17,116 nt of DNA from DATBAK01 sp038240075 (GCA_038240075.1 JBBSEC010000101.1:1-17116), one strand, 5' to 3'; positions 1 to 5,815 are shown, numbered from the stretch's first letter. Notes: generated from the letters alone by a model not told the origin. Made by a program: numbers and translations.

Positions 1-46
1 GCGAGTGTGCCGGGCGTGGTGGGGGCCCCCAACGCCCCCCCCCCGC

Positions 47-81
47 TACTGTGCGTCCCTTCGTTTCGAGGGAGGTGACGC
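47..81 (+). promoter_or_regulatory. Putative -10 box and ribosome binding site of the SET-domain gene
   Basis: TACTGT at 47-52 matches the actinobacterial TANNNT -10 pattern, and a strong Shine-Dalgarno GGGAGGTGA at about 70-78 lies just before the ATG at 82. No convincing -35 is visible, because the preceding bases are a run of C. The ribosome binding site is clear; the -10 is tentative. Bases 1-46 hold nothing else I can name. Confidence 0.35.
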
Positions 82-606
82 ATGAACGAGACGTCGTATC
101 TCGCGCCGGTCGCGGAGCATCGCAACGCGGGCCGGAAGGGCGACGGTGTGTTCGCGACCGCGCCGATCGAAGCAGGCACGACGGTCGCCGCGTTCGGCGG
201 CCGCGCGGTGCACCGCGACGAGTTCCGACGTCTCGACGCGCACCAGCGCACCCACGCGATCCAAATCGACGAGGACCTCTTCCTCGTCAGCCCACCCGGC
301 CTCGATCCCGCCGACTACGTGAACCACTCGTGTGAGCCGAACGCGGGCCTGCTCGGCAACGTGCTCGTCGTCGCAATGCGCGACATCGAACCCGGCGAGG
401 AGATCTGCTTCGACTACGCGATGTGTGATGCCGACGACTACGACGAGTTCGTCTGCGAATGCGGCACGCCGAGTTGCCGGAGGCTCGTCACCGGCGCCGA
501 CTGGATGCGTCCCGAGCTGCAGATGCGCTACGCCGGCTACTTCTCCGCGTACATCGAGCGGCGCATCACGACATCCGCGACACCGCGGACCGACGCGGGC
601 GAGTAG
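82..606 (+). CDS. SET-domain protein (putative protein-lysine methyltransferase)
   Basis: The 174-aa protein carries the hallmarks of a SET domain. Residues 81-87 read NHSCEPN, the pseudoknot motif that forms the S-adenosylmethionine and substrate site. GEEICFDYAM follows at 105-114 with the catalytic-type Tyr112. A post-SET cysteine cluster C125-x-C127-x4-C132 can bind zinc together with Cys84. The N-terminal part (RNAGRKGDGVFAT) matches the usual SET opening. Proteins of this family transfer a methyl group from SAM to lysine side chains; the bacterial substrate is unknown. It is a stand-alone minimal SET protein with no other domain. The ATG at 82 is chosen because a strong SD (GGGAGGTGA) precedes it. 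Its last 41 bases overlap the convergent acetyltransferase gene. The family call is firm; the function is inferred. Confidence 0.88.
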   Translation: MNETSYLAPVAEHRNAGRKGDGVFATAPIEAGTTVAAFGGRAVHRDEFRRLDAHQRTHAIQIDEDLFLVSPPGLDPADYVNHSCEPNAGLLGNVLVVAMRDIEPGEEICFDYAMCDADDYDEFVCECGTPSCRRLVTGADWMRPELQMRYAGYFSAYIERRITTSATPRTDAGE

Positions 607-1150
607 CGGCCGGGGGAGCGGTGAGCGGAAGCCGCGCTTCGTAGTCGCCACCGCCGTAGTGCACGCGGGCGTCGGGCGCGAGATCGTGCAAGAGACCGAG
701 GGCCGCACGGTTGTCGGGCAGGATCCGGGCGACGAACGTGTCGTACCCGCGCTCGCGGGCGAGGACGCCGAGGCGGCGCGAGAGCCGGCGACCGATCCCG
801 CGGTGCTGCCACGTGTCCTCGACCGTGACCGCAAGCTCCGCGGTTCGCTCTTCAGTCTCGTGCTCTTGTGACTCGTCGGTGTCCGCGAACCCGGTGTACC
901 GCGCCACCGCGACGATCTCGTCGCGGTACAGCGCGACGAGCGCGTCGTGGCGGCAGTGGTCGACGTCGGTCAACCGCACGAGCTCCGACGGCCGGATCCG
1001 TGGGATTGGCGCGAAGAAGCGGAAGCGGACGCTCTCGGGGGAGAGGCGTCCGAACATCCGCTCCAGCCGATCGATGTCGGTCACCTCGATCGGCCTGACG
1101 GTGAGCACGGTGCCGGCGACGGTGATGGTTTCGCTCATGGTTTCGTTCAT
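566..1150 (-). CDS. GNAT family N-acetyltransferase
   Basis: The 194-aa protein opens with ITVAGTVLTVRPIEVTDI, a common start for single-domain GNAT enzymes. It contains the acetyl-CoA binding motif A in AELAVTVEDTWQHRGIGRRL (Q-x-x-G-x-G/A core: QHRGIG), followed by a motif B-like segment (ERGYDTFVARILPDN). The segment LSPESVRFRFFAPIPR resembles the GNAT domain found in protein acetyltransferases of the Pat/PatZ group, but no acyl-CoA synthetase or cyclic-nucleotide domain is attached. The reaction should be transfer of acetyl from acetyl-CoA to an amine; the substrate cannot be read. Two close ATGs (1150 and 1138) are possible and neither has a good SD. The gene lies 61 bp downstream of the VOC gene on the same strand, so cotranscription is likely. 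Its 3' end runs antisense into the SET gene. Confidence 0.85.
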   Translation of the reverse strand: MNETMSETITVAGTVLTVRPIEVTDIDRLERMFGRLSPESVRFRFFAPIPRIRPSELVRLTDVDHCRHDALVALYRDEIVAVARYTGFADTDESQEHETEERTAELAVTVEDTWQHRGIGRRLSRRLGVLARERGYDTFVARILPDNRAALGLLHDLAPDARVHYGGGDYEARLPLTAPPAATRPRRSAVSRMS

Positions 1151-1211
1151 GTCTCTGAGCTTGGGGGGACGTGGTTGTGGCGCGCCGCCGGCACGCGTGT
1201 GAACGACTGGA

Positions 1212-1607
1212 TCAGGCGGGCGGTGCGAAGAGCTCGAGCGCGATGCCATCGGGATCGCGGAAGCTCAGGCCCGAGCCGTAGGAGGCGTCCTTGATGCCAC
1301 CGTGCTCGATCCCGAGCTCGTCGAGCCGGCTCGCCCACTTCTCGAGCTCGGCCCGGTTCGCGCACCCGAACGAGATGTGGTCGAGGCCGATGCGGTATTC
1401 ACTGAACCGCTCGGCCGACGCCGGCTTCTGGTGCTGGTGCAGGCCGACGAGCGTGCCGTTGGGGAACGCGTAGACGGTGTGATGCATGTTCGGGTCGGTG
1501 TCCTCGTCGATCACCGGGCTCGCATCGAACAGCGCGTCGTACCAGGGGGCGCTGACGGAGAGATCGCGTACGGTGAGTGCAACGTGGGTGAGGCCGGGAA
1601 AGGTCAT
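1212..1607 (-). CDS. VOC family protein (glyoxalase/bleomycin resistance/dioxygenase superfamily)
   Basis: The 131-aa protein has the two beta-alpha-beta-beta-beta modules of the vicinal oxygen chelate fold. The first begins GLTHVALTVRDL with a candidate metal ligand at His8. The second begins GLDHISFGC with His77 and ends GIALELFAPP with Glu125; His57 in LVGLHQHQ may be the fourth ligand. DPDGIALELF is typical of the family C-terminus. Members bind a divalent metal and act as lyases, dioxygenases or antibiotic-binding proteins; the substrate is not readable here. The ATG at 1607 follows a good SD (AGAAGGAAG). It sits downstream of the broken sigma factor and upstream of the acetyltransferase on the same strand. 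ECF41-type sigma genes are often next to small metabolic enzymes, so it could once have been a target of that sigma factor (inference). Confidence 0.88.
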   Translation of the reverse strand: MTFPGLTHVALTVRDLSVSAPWYDALFDASPVIDEDTDPNMHHTVYAFPNGTLVGLHQHQKPASAERFSEYRIGLDHISFGCANRAELEKWASRLDELGIEHGGIKDASYGSGLSFRDPDGIALELFAPPA

Positions 1608-1722
1608 CGGTGCTTCCTTCTGTGTGGGGCTACTTGCTCATCGGTACGGGGCGTACGCACAACCGGTTCGGTGACTGGTGTCACATCGACGATCTGCAGC
1701 TTCGAGGAGCGCGGAGGATGCG

Positions 1723-2325
1723 TCAGTCGTCGAAGTACGCGAGGTCGAGCTCGCGAAGCCGCTTCGGATCGGAGAGCGAGTCGATCGCGACGATCTTCCC
1801 CCGCGCGACGGTGAAGCCGATGACCGAGACGGTTCGTCCACGCGGCGCGACGACAACGCCTGCGACCCCGTTGACGAGCGCGGGTCGCACGAAGGGCGTG
1901 ACATCGGTGTCGGGAACTACGTCCGCACCCTGCCGGCGCCGGCGCGCGGCTCGCGAGCTGCCGGGCCGCGTCAGGACTGCGGCCGACGATCGGCGCGATC
2001 TCGTCGAACGGCACGGCGAACATGTCGTGCAGCACGATCGACCCCGCTCGCCGGGCTCACGATCGGCTCCGGCATGTGCACGTCGAGAGGCGTCTCGCGT
2101 CGCGACGCGCGCGAGCGCATCATGTTGAGGCAGACCCGCGCGACCACCGTTGTGAGCCAACCGCCGAGGTTCTCGACCGCGCTCGTGTCGGAGCGGCTGA
2201 GGCGGAGCCACGCTTCCTGCACGGCGTCGTCGGCTTCGCTCAGGGAGCCGAGCATCCGGTAGGCCACCGCGCAGATGGCTGCGGTGCTCCTCGAAGCGGT
2301 CGGTCAGCCAGTCGCGCTCGTCCAT
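1723..2325 (-). pseudogene. Decayed ECF41/SigJ-type sigma-70 factor with SnoaL-like C-terminal domain
   Basis: Sigma-factor homology is spread over three frames. The first piece from the ATG at 2325 reads MDERDWLTDRFEEHRSHLR. After a break near 2266-2272, region 2 continues in another frame (AYRMLGSLSEADDAVQEAWL, then GGWLTTVVARVCLNMMRS and a linker HMPEPIV resembling the ECF41 WLPEP motif). Near 2036-2042 about 30 residues are missing, and region 4 resumes in a third frame (LHDMFAVPFDEIAPIVGR, DAARQLASRA). Near 1941-1947 the frame returns to the first, and the text jumps to the end of the SnoaL-like domain (RPALVNGVAGVVVAPRG to RELDLAYFDD), with most of its N-terminal half absent. The remnant is 603 bp where the family usually needs roughly 870-950 bp. 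Two lesions are 2-nt losses in CGCG runs; two are larger deletions. A functional protein is very unlikely unless the sequence is wrong. Confidence 0.85.
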
Positions 2326-2402
2326 CGTTCCCAGTCTCCCGTGCCGTGCGTCACCCGTGATGACCCGTGAGACGGTGGGGATGTGACGGCCGACCCGCGG
2401 TG

Positions 2403-2585
2403 TCAGGCGGCTTGGAACGCGCGCAGCTCGTCGAGCGTGCTCGCGCGCCGGACGAAACGCAGGCCGCGGAAGAGCCCGCACTCCTGGCACACGAGCCGGC
2501 GGTAGGTGACACCACAACGGGTCGGCTCGAGAAGCTCGGCTTCGATGGACGTTGACTCGTGGTACTGACACGGTTTCATCGACAT
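2403..2585 (-). CDS. Small zinc-ribbon-like protein, function unknown
   Basis: A 60-aa protein starts MSMKPCQYHEST and ends in TLDELRAFQAA. It has Cys6-x2-His9, Cys24 and Cys33-x2-Cys36 (VCQECGLFRG), a spacing that would suit one structural zinc site made of the first and last pairs. The ATG at 2585 is favoured because a clear SD (CAGGAG) lies 7-8 nt upstream; a second ATG two codons on is possible. I do not recognise the family. It is the first gene of the leftward run, divergent from the DAHP synthase attenuator, with about 190 bp between them. Being small and basic in the middle with a zinc knuckle, it could bind nucleic acid or a protein partner, but nothing shows this directly. Confidence 0.65.
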   Translation of the reverse strand: MSMKPCQYHESTSIEAELLEPTRCGVTYRRLVCQECGLFRGLRFVRRASTLDELRAFQAA

Positions 2586-2744
2586 TGCGATTCTCCTGGG
2601 TTGGAGCACGCGTACTGCACACTTGCGTTCCTCGCGATCGTGCATGTGACGTCGACGCGCCGCGACGAGCGCCTGAGCGGTATCGCGAACGGTGAGGTGC
2701 GCGCAATCGTCACCTGCACTGCGCGCGCGGAATGGCCCGCCCAG

Positions 2745-2771
2745 TTGGTGCCTCGCGGCTTCTGGTACGGT
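2745..2771 (+). promoter_or_regulatory. Putative promoter of the DAHP synthase attenuator
   Basis: TTGGTG at 2745-2750 could be the -35 and TACGGT at 2766-2771 matches the TANNNT -10. The spacer is 15 nt, slightly short. The -10 ends 7 nt before the ATG of the leader peptide at 2779, and no Shine-Dalgarno precedes that ATG. Transcription would therefore begin at or next to the A of the start codon, giving a leaderless leader peptide. Confidence 0.5.
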
Positions 2772-2778
2772 TTCGTTC

Positions 2779-2844
2779 ATGCGCATGTATTGGTGGTTTG
2801 GCGAGCCGGTCCCGGATGGGGCTCGGAGCATCACCACGCGCTGA
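2779..2844 (+). CDS. Attenuator leader peptide with Tyr-Trp-Trp-Phe codons
   Basis: A 21-codon ORF begins MRMYWWF and ends SITTR before TGA. Codons 4-7 are TAT TGG TGG TTT, covering all three aromatic amino acids in a row, which is far outside chance for a peptide this short. It ends 27 bp before the stem of an intrinsic terminator and 121 bp before the DAHP synthase start, the standard layout of ribosome-mediated attenuation. A shortage of charged tRNA-Tyr, tRNA-Trp or tRNA-Phe would stall the ribosome at these codons. The ribosome would then cover bases 2804-2812, which otherwise pair with 2858-2866. The downstream enzyme makes the common precursor of all three amino acids, so the codon choice matches the pathway. 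The peptide itself probably has no other job. Confidence 0.88.
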   Translation: MRMYWWFGEPVPDGARSITTR

Positions 2845-2926
2845 GCACACGCCATCAGGACCGGCTTTTCGAGGCAGAGGCTCCCCGCCTCTGCCTTTTG
2901 CTTTGCCCGAACAAGGCGAGCCGGTC
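2800..2926 (+). repeat. 12-nt direct repeat flanking the attenuator terminator
   Basis: GGCGAGCCGGTC occurs at 2800-2811, inside the leader peptide gene, and again at 2915-2926, after the terminator. Between them, GGACCGGCT at 2858-2866 is the exact complement of AGCCGGTCC at 2804-2812 (9 bp) and complements the second copy over 8 bp (2859-2866 with 2919-2926). The central segment thus has two alternative partners. Whether both pairings are used is unknown. Confidence 0.55.
2872..2904 (+). terminator. Intrinsic terminator (attenuator) before DAHP synthase
   Basis: AGGCAGAGGC at 2872-2881 pairs perfectly with GCCTCTGCCT at 2887-2896 around a 5-nt loop (TCCCC), followed by a T-rich tract TTTTGCTTT at 2896-2904. 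This is a textbook Rho-independent terminator lying between the aromatic leader peptide and the enzyme gene, so it is read as the 3:4 stem of an attenuator. I did not find a strong competing antiterminator pairing with its 5' arm. Confidence 0.85.
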
Positions 2927-2965
2927 GGCCCGAGGATCGAACGGCTTGCGGAAGGAACCAACGCC

Positions 2966-4051
2966 GTGGCCATCACCGATTCCGTCCACAACCTCCGGAT
3001 CGCGGGCACGCGCCCGCTCATCTCGCCGAAGCAGCTGCGCGATGAGCTCCCGCTGACCGCCGCGAACACGGCCACCGTCGTGCGGGGCCGCGAGTCGGTC
3101 GCCGCGATCCTCGACGGTGTCGACGATCGACTCCTGGTCGTCGTCGGTCCGTGCTCGATCCATGACCCGGTCGCGGCGCTCGACTACGCACAACGGCTCG
3201 CAGAGCTCGCGGAACGCCTCGCCGATCGGCTCAAGATCGTGATGCGCGTGTACTTCGAGAAGCCGCGCACCACCGTCGGGTGGAAGGGTCTCATCAACGA
3301 CCCGGGCCTCGACGGAACGTTCCGCGTGAACGACGGTCTGTTGGTCGCGCGCGCCTTTGTCCTCGACGTGCTCTCGCTTGGACTCCCGGTCGGCTGCGAG
3401 TTCCTCGATCCGATCACACCGCAGTACCTCGCCGACGCCGTGAGCTGGGGTGCGATCGGCGCGCGCACCTCGCAGAGTCAGATCCACCGGCAGCTCGCGA
3501 GCGGCTTGTCGATGCCGATCGGGTTCAAGAACTCGACCGAGGGAGACGTGCAGGGAGCCGTCGACGCAGTCGCCGCGGCCGCCGGTGCGCAGGTGTTCCC
3601 GGGTATCAGCGACGACGGGCGCGCCGCGATCTTCGAGACGAGTGGGAATCCCGACGGTCATGTCGTACTGCGCGGCAGCCTCGCCGGACCGAACTACGAC
3701 GAAGCCAGCGTCGCCGACGCGCTCGACCGTCTGGCCGCGGCCGGCCTCGCGCAACGCATCGTCATCGACGCCAGCCACGGCAACAGCCGGAAGGATCACG
3801 GGCGGCAGTGCCTGGTCGTCGACGACATCGCGACGCGGCTCGCGGCGGGGGAGCGTGGCGTCGTCGGTCTGATGCTCGAGAGCTTCCTGGTCGCGGGTCG
3901 CCAGGACCTCGGCTCCGACCGTGCACTGGCGCTCGTCTACGGCCAGAGCGTCACCGACTCGTGCATCGGTTGGGACACCACCGCCGCAGTGCTCGAGCAG
4001 CTGACCGAGGCCATCGGGCACCGCAGGGGGCTCGCCGACACGTTGGCGTAA
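2966..4051 (+). CDS. aroF: 3-deoxy-7-phosphoheptulonate (DAHP) synthase, type I
   Basis: This cytosolic enzyme condenses phosphoenolpyruvate with erythrose 4-phosphate, the first step of the shikimate pathway. The 361-aa length fits the AroF/G/H class. Visible signatures are GPCSIHDP at 61-68 (metal ligand Cys63), RVYFEKPRTTVGWKGLINDP at 94-113 (substrate-binding Lys99, Arg101), GARTSQSQ at 165-172 (Arg167), GFKNSTEGD at 186-194 (Lys188), DASHGNS at 268-274 (metal ligand His271), MLESFLVAGRQ with Glu305, and SVTDSCIGWDTT with Asp331. The N-terminal extension before the barrel is kept, which in this family usually goes with feedback inhibition; the inhibitor is not readable. One small oddity is SQSQ where the E. 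coli enzyme has TESQ. The GTG at 2966 is chosen for its SD (GGAAGG) and the expected N-terminus. Expression is probably set by the upstream attenuator. The paralogue letter is arbitrary. Confidence 0.95.
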   Translation: MAITDSVHNLRIAGTRPLISPKQLRDELPLTAANTATVVRGRESVAAILDGVDDRLLVVVGPCSIHDPVAALDYAQRLAELAERLADRLKIVMRVYFEKPRTTVGWKGLINDPGLDGTFRVNDGLLVARAFVLDVLSLGLPVGCEFLDPITPQYLADAVSWGAIGARTSQSQIHRQLASGLSMPIGFKNSTEGDVQGAVDAVAAAAGAQVFPGISDDGRAAIFETSGNPDGHVVLRGSLAGPNYDEASVADALDRLAAAGLAQRIVIDASHGNSRKDHGRQCLVVDDIATRLAAGERGVVGLMLESFLVAGRQDLGSDRALALVYGQSVTDSCIGWDTTAAVLEQLTEAIGHRRGLADTLA

Positions 4052-4093
4052 CCCGAACGTCCGCGCGTTCCCGACCCGGTAGCCAGACTGTTA

Positions 4094-4113
4094 CCGTAAC
4101 GGTCTCGTTACGG
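4094..4113. promoter_or_regulatory. Perfect 20-bp palindromic operator candidate
   Basis: CCGTAACG-GTCT-CGTTACGG has two 8-bp arms with no mismatch around 4 bp, and lies 26 bp before the first ATG of the four-gene operon. TACCGT at 4092-4097 overlaps it and could be a -10 box. The size and symmetry suit a dimeric repressor, TetR-like in style. The ArsR-family protein encoded third in the operon is the obvious local candidate, though ArsR sites are usually more AT-rich. Confidence 0.6.
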
Positions 4114-4139
4114 ATACGTCTGCCGATACCGGAGGCCAC

Positions 4140-4460
4140 ATGGCTGTCACCGTCGTGCGTTACAAGACCAAGCCCGATCGGGCCGATGAGAACCAGGAGC
4201 TCGTCGAGAAGGTGTTCGCGGAGTTGGCCGCCGACGGTCCCGACGGTCTCCGCTACATGACCCTGCGCCTCGCCGACGGCGTGAGCTTTGTGCACGTGGC
4301 GTCGGTCGAGACGGCCGACGGCACGAACCCGCTCGGCGCACAGCCGGCGTTCGCCGAGTTCCAACGCGACATCGCCGACCGTTTGGACGACGGGCCGCAC
4401 GTGACTCCCGCGACCGTCGTCGGCTCGTACCGGTTCCCGAGCGACGGGAGCGTCCGCTGA
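4140..4460 (+). CDS. Small protein resembling dimeric alpha/beta-barrel (ABM-like) proteins
   Basis: The 106-aa protein starts MAVTVVRYKTKPDRADENQE, followed by a predicted helix (LVEKVFAELAADGPDGL), strands (RYMTLRLADGVSFVHVASVE), and a second helix (AFAEFQRDIADRLDD) before a final strand (VGSYRF). This order, beta-alpha-beta-beta-alpha-beta, is that of the ferredoxin-like fold of antibiotic biosynthesis monooxygenases and related small proteins, which usually act as dimers. I see no residue that fixes a reaction or ligand. The ATG at 4140 has a GGAGG 4 nt upstream. It is the first gene of an operon of four: its stop codon shares one base with the next start, so translation is likely coupled. 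The palindrome upstream suggests the operon is inducible. Confidence 0.72.
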   Translation: MAVTVVRYKTKPDRADENQELVEKVFAELAADGPDGLRYMTLRLADGVSFVHVASVETADGTNPLGAQPAFAEFQRDIADRLDDGPHVTPATVVGSYRFPSDGSVR

Positions 4461-4885
4461 TGGCGGCCGACGGAACGAGCAGCCGGCCGTGGGTGCTCGA
4501 GACGCCGAGCGGCGGCTCGGAGTTCACGGCCTACCGGGACGACGCGGCGGATCCGCCGGCTCTCATCGTGCAGGTGGGCAAGACCGAGCTGCGTTATCAC
4601 CTCCGCTGCATCGACGACCTCGCGGCGATGTTGCGCGAGCGCGGCGACTGGGTTCCGCTCGGGAGCGCCGACGAGCAGAAGCCTGCGGCCGCCGGAACGG
4701 TCGAAGCGTGGGCGCGCGCCGACGACAACCCCGTCGGCGGTTGGTACGGGCTCAAGAAGGGACTTCGCGGCCGCTTCGCCAACTACGTGCCGCCGGTCGT
4801 GGAGAAGCTCGGTCTCGCCGAGGTCGAGCACAACGCACGCAACAACCGCATGCGCGCGGCTGCATCAGGCCCGCGGAACGGGTGA
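4460..4885 (+). CDS. Conserved hypothetical protein (WVL-x-TP-x-GGSEF type)
   Basis: The 141-aa protein begins with a core PWVLETPSGGSEFTAYRDD, continues through LIVQVGKTELRYHLRCIDDL and a segment GDWVPLGSADEQKPAAAGTV, and ends VEHNARNNRMRAA. I recall similar proteins as hypothetical proteins in mycobacteria and other actinobacteria, but know no function and cannot confirm the family name. It has no signal peptide or membrane segment, so it should be cytoplasmic. Runs such as NPVGGWYGLKKGLRGRFANY are rich in aromatic and basic residues and look like a surface for a ligand or nucleic acid, which is speculation. The start overlaps the previous stop by one base, and the ArsR gene follows after a 6-bp gap. 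Confidence 0.75.
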   Translation: MAADGTSSRPWVLETPSGGSEFTAYRDDAADPPALIVQVGKTELRYHLRCIDDLAAMLRERGDWVPLGSADEQKPAAAGTVEAWARADDNPVGGWYGLKKGLRGRFANYVPPVVEKLGLAEVEHNARNNRMRAAASGPRNG

Positions 4886-4891
4886 CGGACC

Positions 4892-5257
4892 GTGGCTGCG
4901 AGCGCACCGGCAGGCGACCCGTTCGAAGCACTCGGTGACCCGAACCGACGGTCGATCGTCGAGCTCTTGAGCACCCGGAGCCGATCGGTCCAAGAGCTCG
5001 CCGACGCGCTTCCCATCAGTCGGCCCGCGGTGTCGCGTCACCTTCGGTTGCTGAAGGAAGCCGGCCTCGTCGTCGAGGAGCCGCAGGGCACACGTCGGAT
5101 CTACCGGCTGCAGGACGACGGTATCGAGGCCGTGCAGGAGTACCTCGTGCACGTCTGGGGTGATGTCGTCGCGCGCTTCCGGTTGACGGCCGAGAACACG
5201 ACGGCGAAGCCTGGAACACGAAAGGCCGTCACGCGAAAGGCAGGAGGACGCGCGTGA
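4892..5257 (+). CDS. ArsR-family winged-helix transcriptional regulator
   Basis: The 121-aa protein opens with DPFEALGDPNRRSIVELLST, the usual ArsR/SmtB first helix. The helix-turn-helix follows in SVQELADALPISRPAVSRHL (about residues 32-51), then LRLLKEAGLVVEE and the wing (GTRRIYRLQDDG). The metal-sensing ELCVCDL motif of arsenic or cadmium sensors is absent, so it is not a classical metal sensor. The C-terminus (WGDVVARFRLTAENTT, then a basic Ala/Lys/Arg tail) matches ArsR proteins paired with AHSA1-type SRPBCC proteins, exactly the arrangement here. Such pairs are usually co-transcribed; the repressor acts on its own operon in characterised cases. The GTG at 4892 is preceded by a weak GGGTGACGG. 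Its end overlaps the next gene in a GTGA junction. Confidence 0.9.
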   Translation: MAASAPAGDPFEALGDPNRRSIVELLSTRSRSVQELADALPISRPAVSRHLRLLKEAGLVVEEPQGTRRIYRLQDDGIEAVQEYLVHVWGDVVARFRLTAENTTAKPGTRKAVTRKAGGRA

Positions 5258-5697
5258 TCGAGCCGCTCCGCTTGAGCTACGAGATCGCGTGCCCACCGGA
5301 ACACGCGTTCGCGGTGTGGACGACGCGCCTGTCGGCGTGGTGGCCGAAAGGCCACTCGGCTTCGGGCGATCCCGACACCGTGGTCACGCTCGAACCGCGC
5401 CTCGGCGGCCGCATCTTCGAACGGACGCCCGACGGGGTCGAGATCGACTGGGGCGAGATCACGTTGTGGAGTCCGCCGTCACGGCTGCGGTACCTGTGGC
5501 ACATCACCCGCGACCGCAGCGACGCGACCGATGTCGACCTGCGCTTCGTCGACATCGGCGGCGGCCGGACCCGGCTCGACATCGTGCACGCGGGCTGGGA
5601 CCGCCTCGGCGCCGAGGGGACGGCCTGGCGGAACGCCAACACCAACGGCTGGAACTCCCTGATCCCTCGCTACCTCGAGGCCGCGGCCCGTCCGTAG
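5254..5697 (+). CDS. SRPBCC / AHSA1-type START-like domain protein
   Basis: The 147-aa protein has the Bet v1-like pattern: LRLSYEIACPPEHAFAVWTT at the N-terminus, SAWWPKGHSASGDP, then strands TVVTLEPRLGGRIFER, EIDWGEITLWSPPSRLRYLW and a long C-terminal helix (GTAWRNANTNGWNSLIPRYL). The family forms a deep hydrophobic cavity that binds lipids, polyketides or other small hydrophobic molecules; AHSA1 relatives bind Hsp90 in eukaryotes. No ligand can be read from the sequence. The GTG start overlaps the ArsR stop (GTGA), so translation is coupled. Being next to ArsR suggests the ligand sensed or removed relates to the repressor, but that is inference. It is the last gene of the operon. Confidence 0.9.
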   Translation: MIEPLRLSYEIACPPEHAFAVWTTRLSAWWPKGHSASGDPDTVVTLEPRLGGRIFERTPDGVEIDWGEITLWSPPSRLRYLWHITRDRSDATDVDLRFVDIGGGRTRLDIVHAGWDRLGAEGTAWRNANTNGWNSLIPRYLEAAARP

Positions 5698-5729
5698 GCG
5701 CGCGGCGCGATGACCTCCAGGCGCGGGCA

Positions 5730-5799
5730 CGCCCGACCTCGGGCGCCGGCAGTGCCGCGACGGGTGCGTCGCTGCGACTGCCAACGCCGAGGTCGGGCG
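5730..5799. terminator. Nested inverted repeat between convergent genes
   Basis: Three perfect stems are nested: a 13-bp outer stem (5730-5742 with 5787-5799), a 6-bp middle stem GGCAGT/ACTGCC (5748-5753 with 5777-5782), and a 6-bp inner stem GCGACG/CGTCGC (5757-5762 with 5767-5772) closing a GGTG loop. Short internal loops separate them. It lies 33 bp after the SRPBCC stop and 17 bp after the stop of the convergent secreted protein. A bidirectional terminator is the simplest reading, yet neither side has a T-tract. Confidence 0.6.
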
Positions 5800-5815
5800 C
5801 TGGAAGGTGGTGCGG

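Noticed and set aside
21..45. GGGGGCCCCC palindrome followed by a C run at the left edge
   Set aside because: Too simple and too close to the window edge to assign; it may be the end hairpin of a gene outside, but nothing supports that.
1671..1684. GTGAC-TGGT-GTCAC short inverted repeat between the VOC gene and the sigma remnant
   Set aside because: Five-base arms are expected by chance in this composition, and no promoter could be placed beside it.
2858..2884. Possible antiterminator pairing of 2858-2862 with 2879-2884
   Set aside because: Only about five base pairs with a bulge form; this is too weak to compete with the 10-bp terminator stem.
2855..4021. Long leftward frame antisense to the DAHP synthase gene
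   Set aside because: The rightward strand encodes an enzyme with every catalytic motif in place; the antisense text is compositionally biased and has no recognisable domain.
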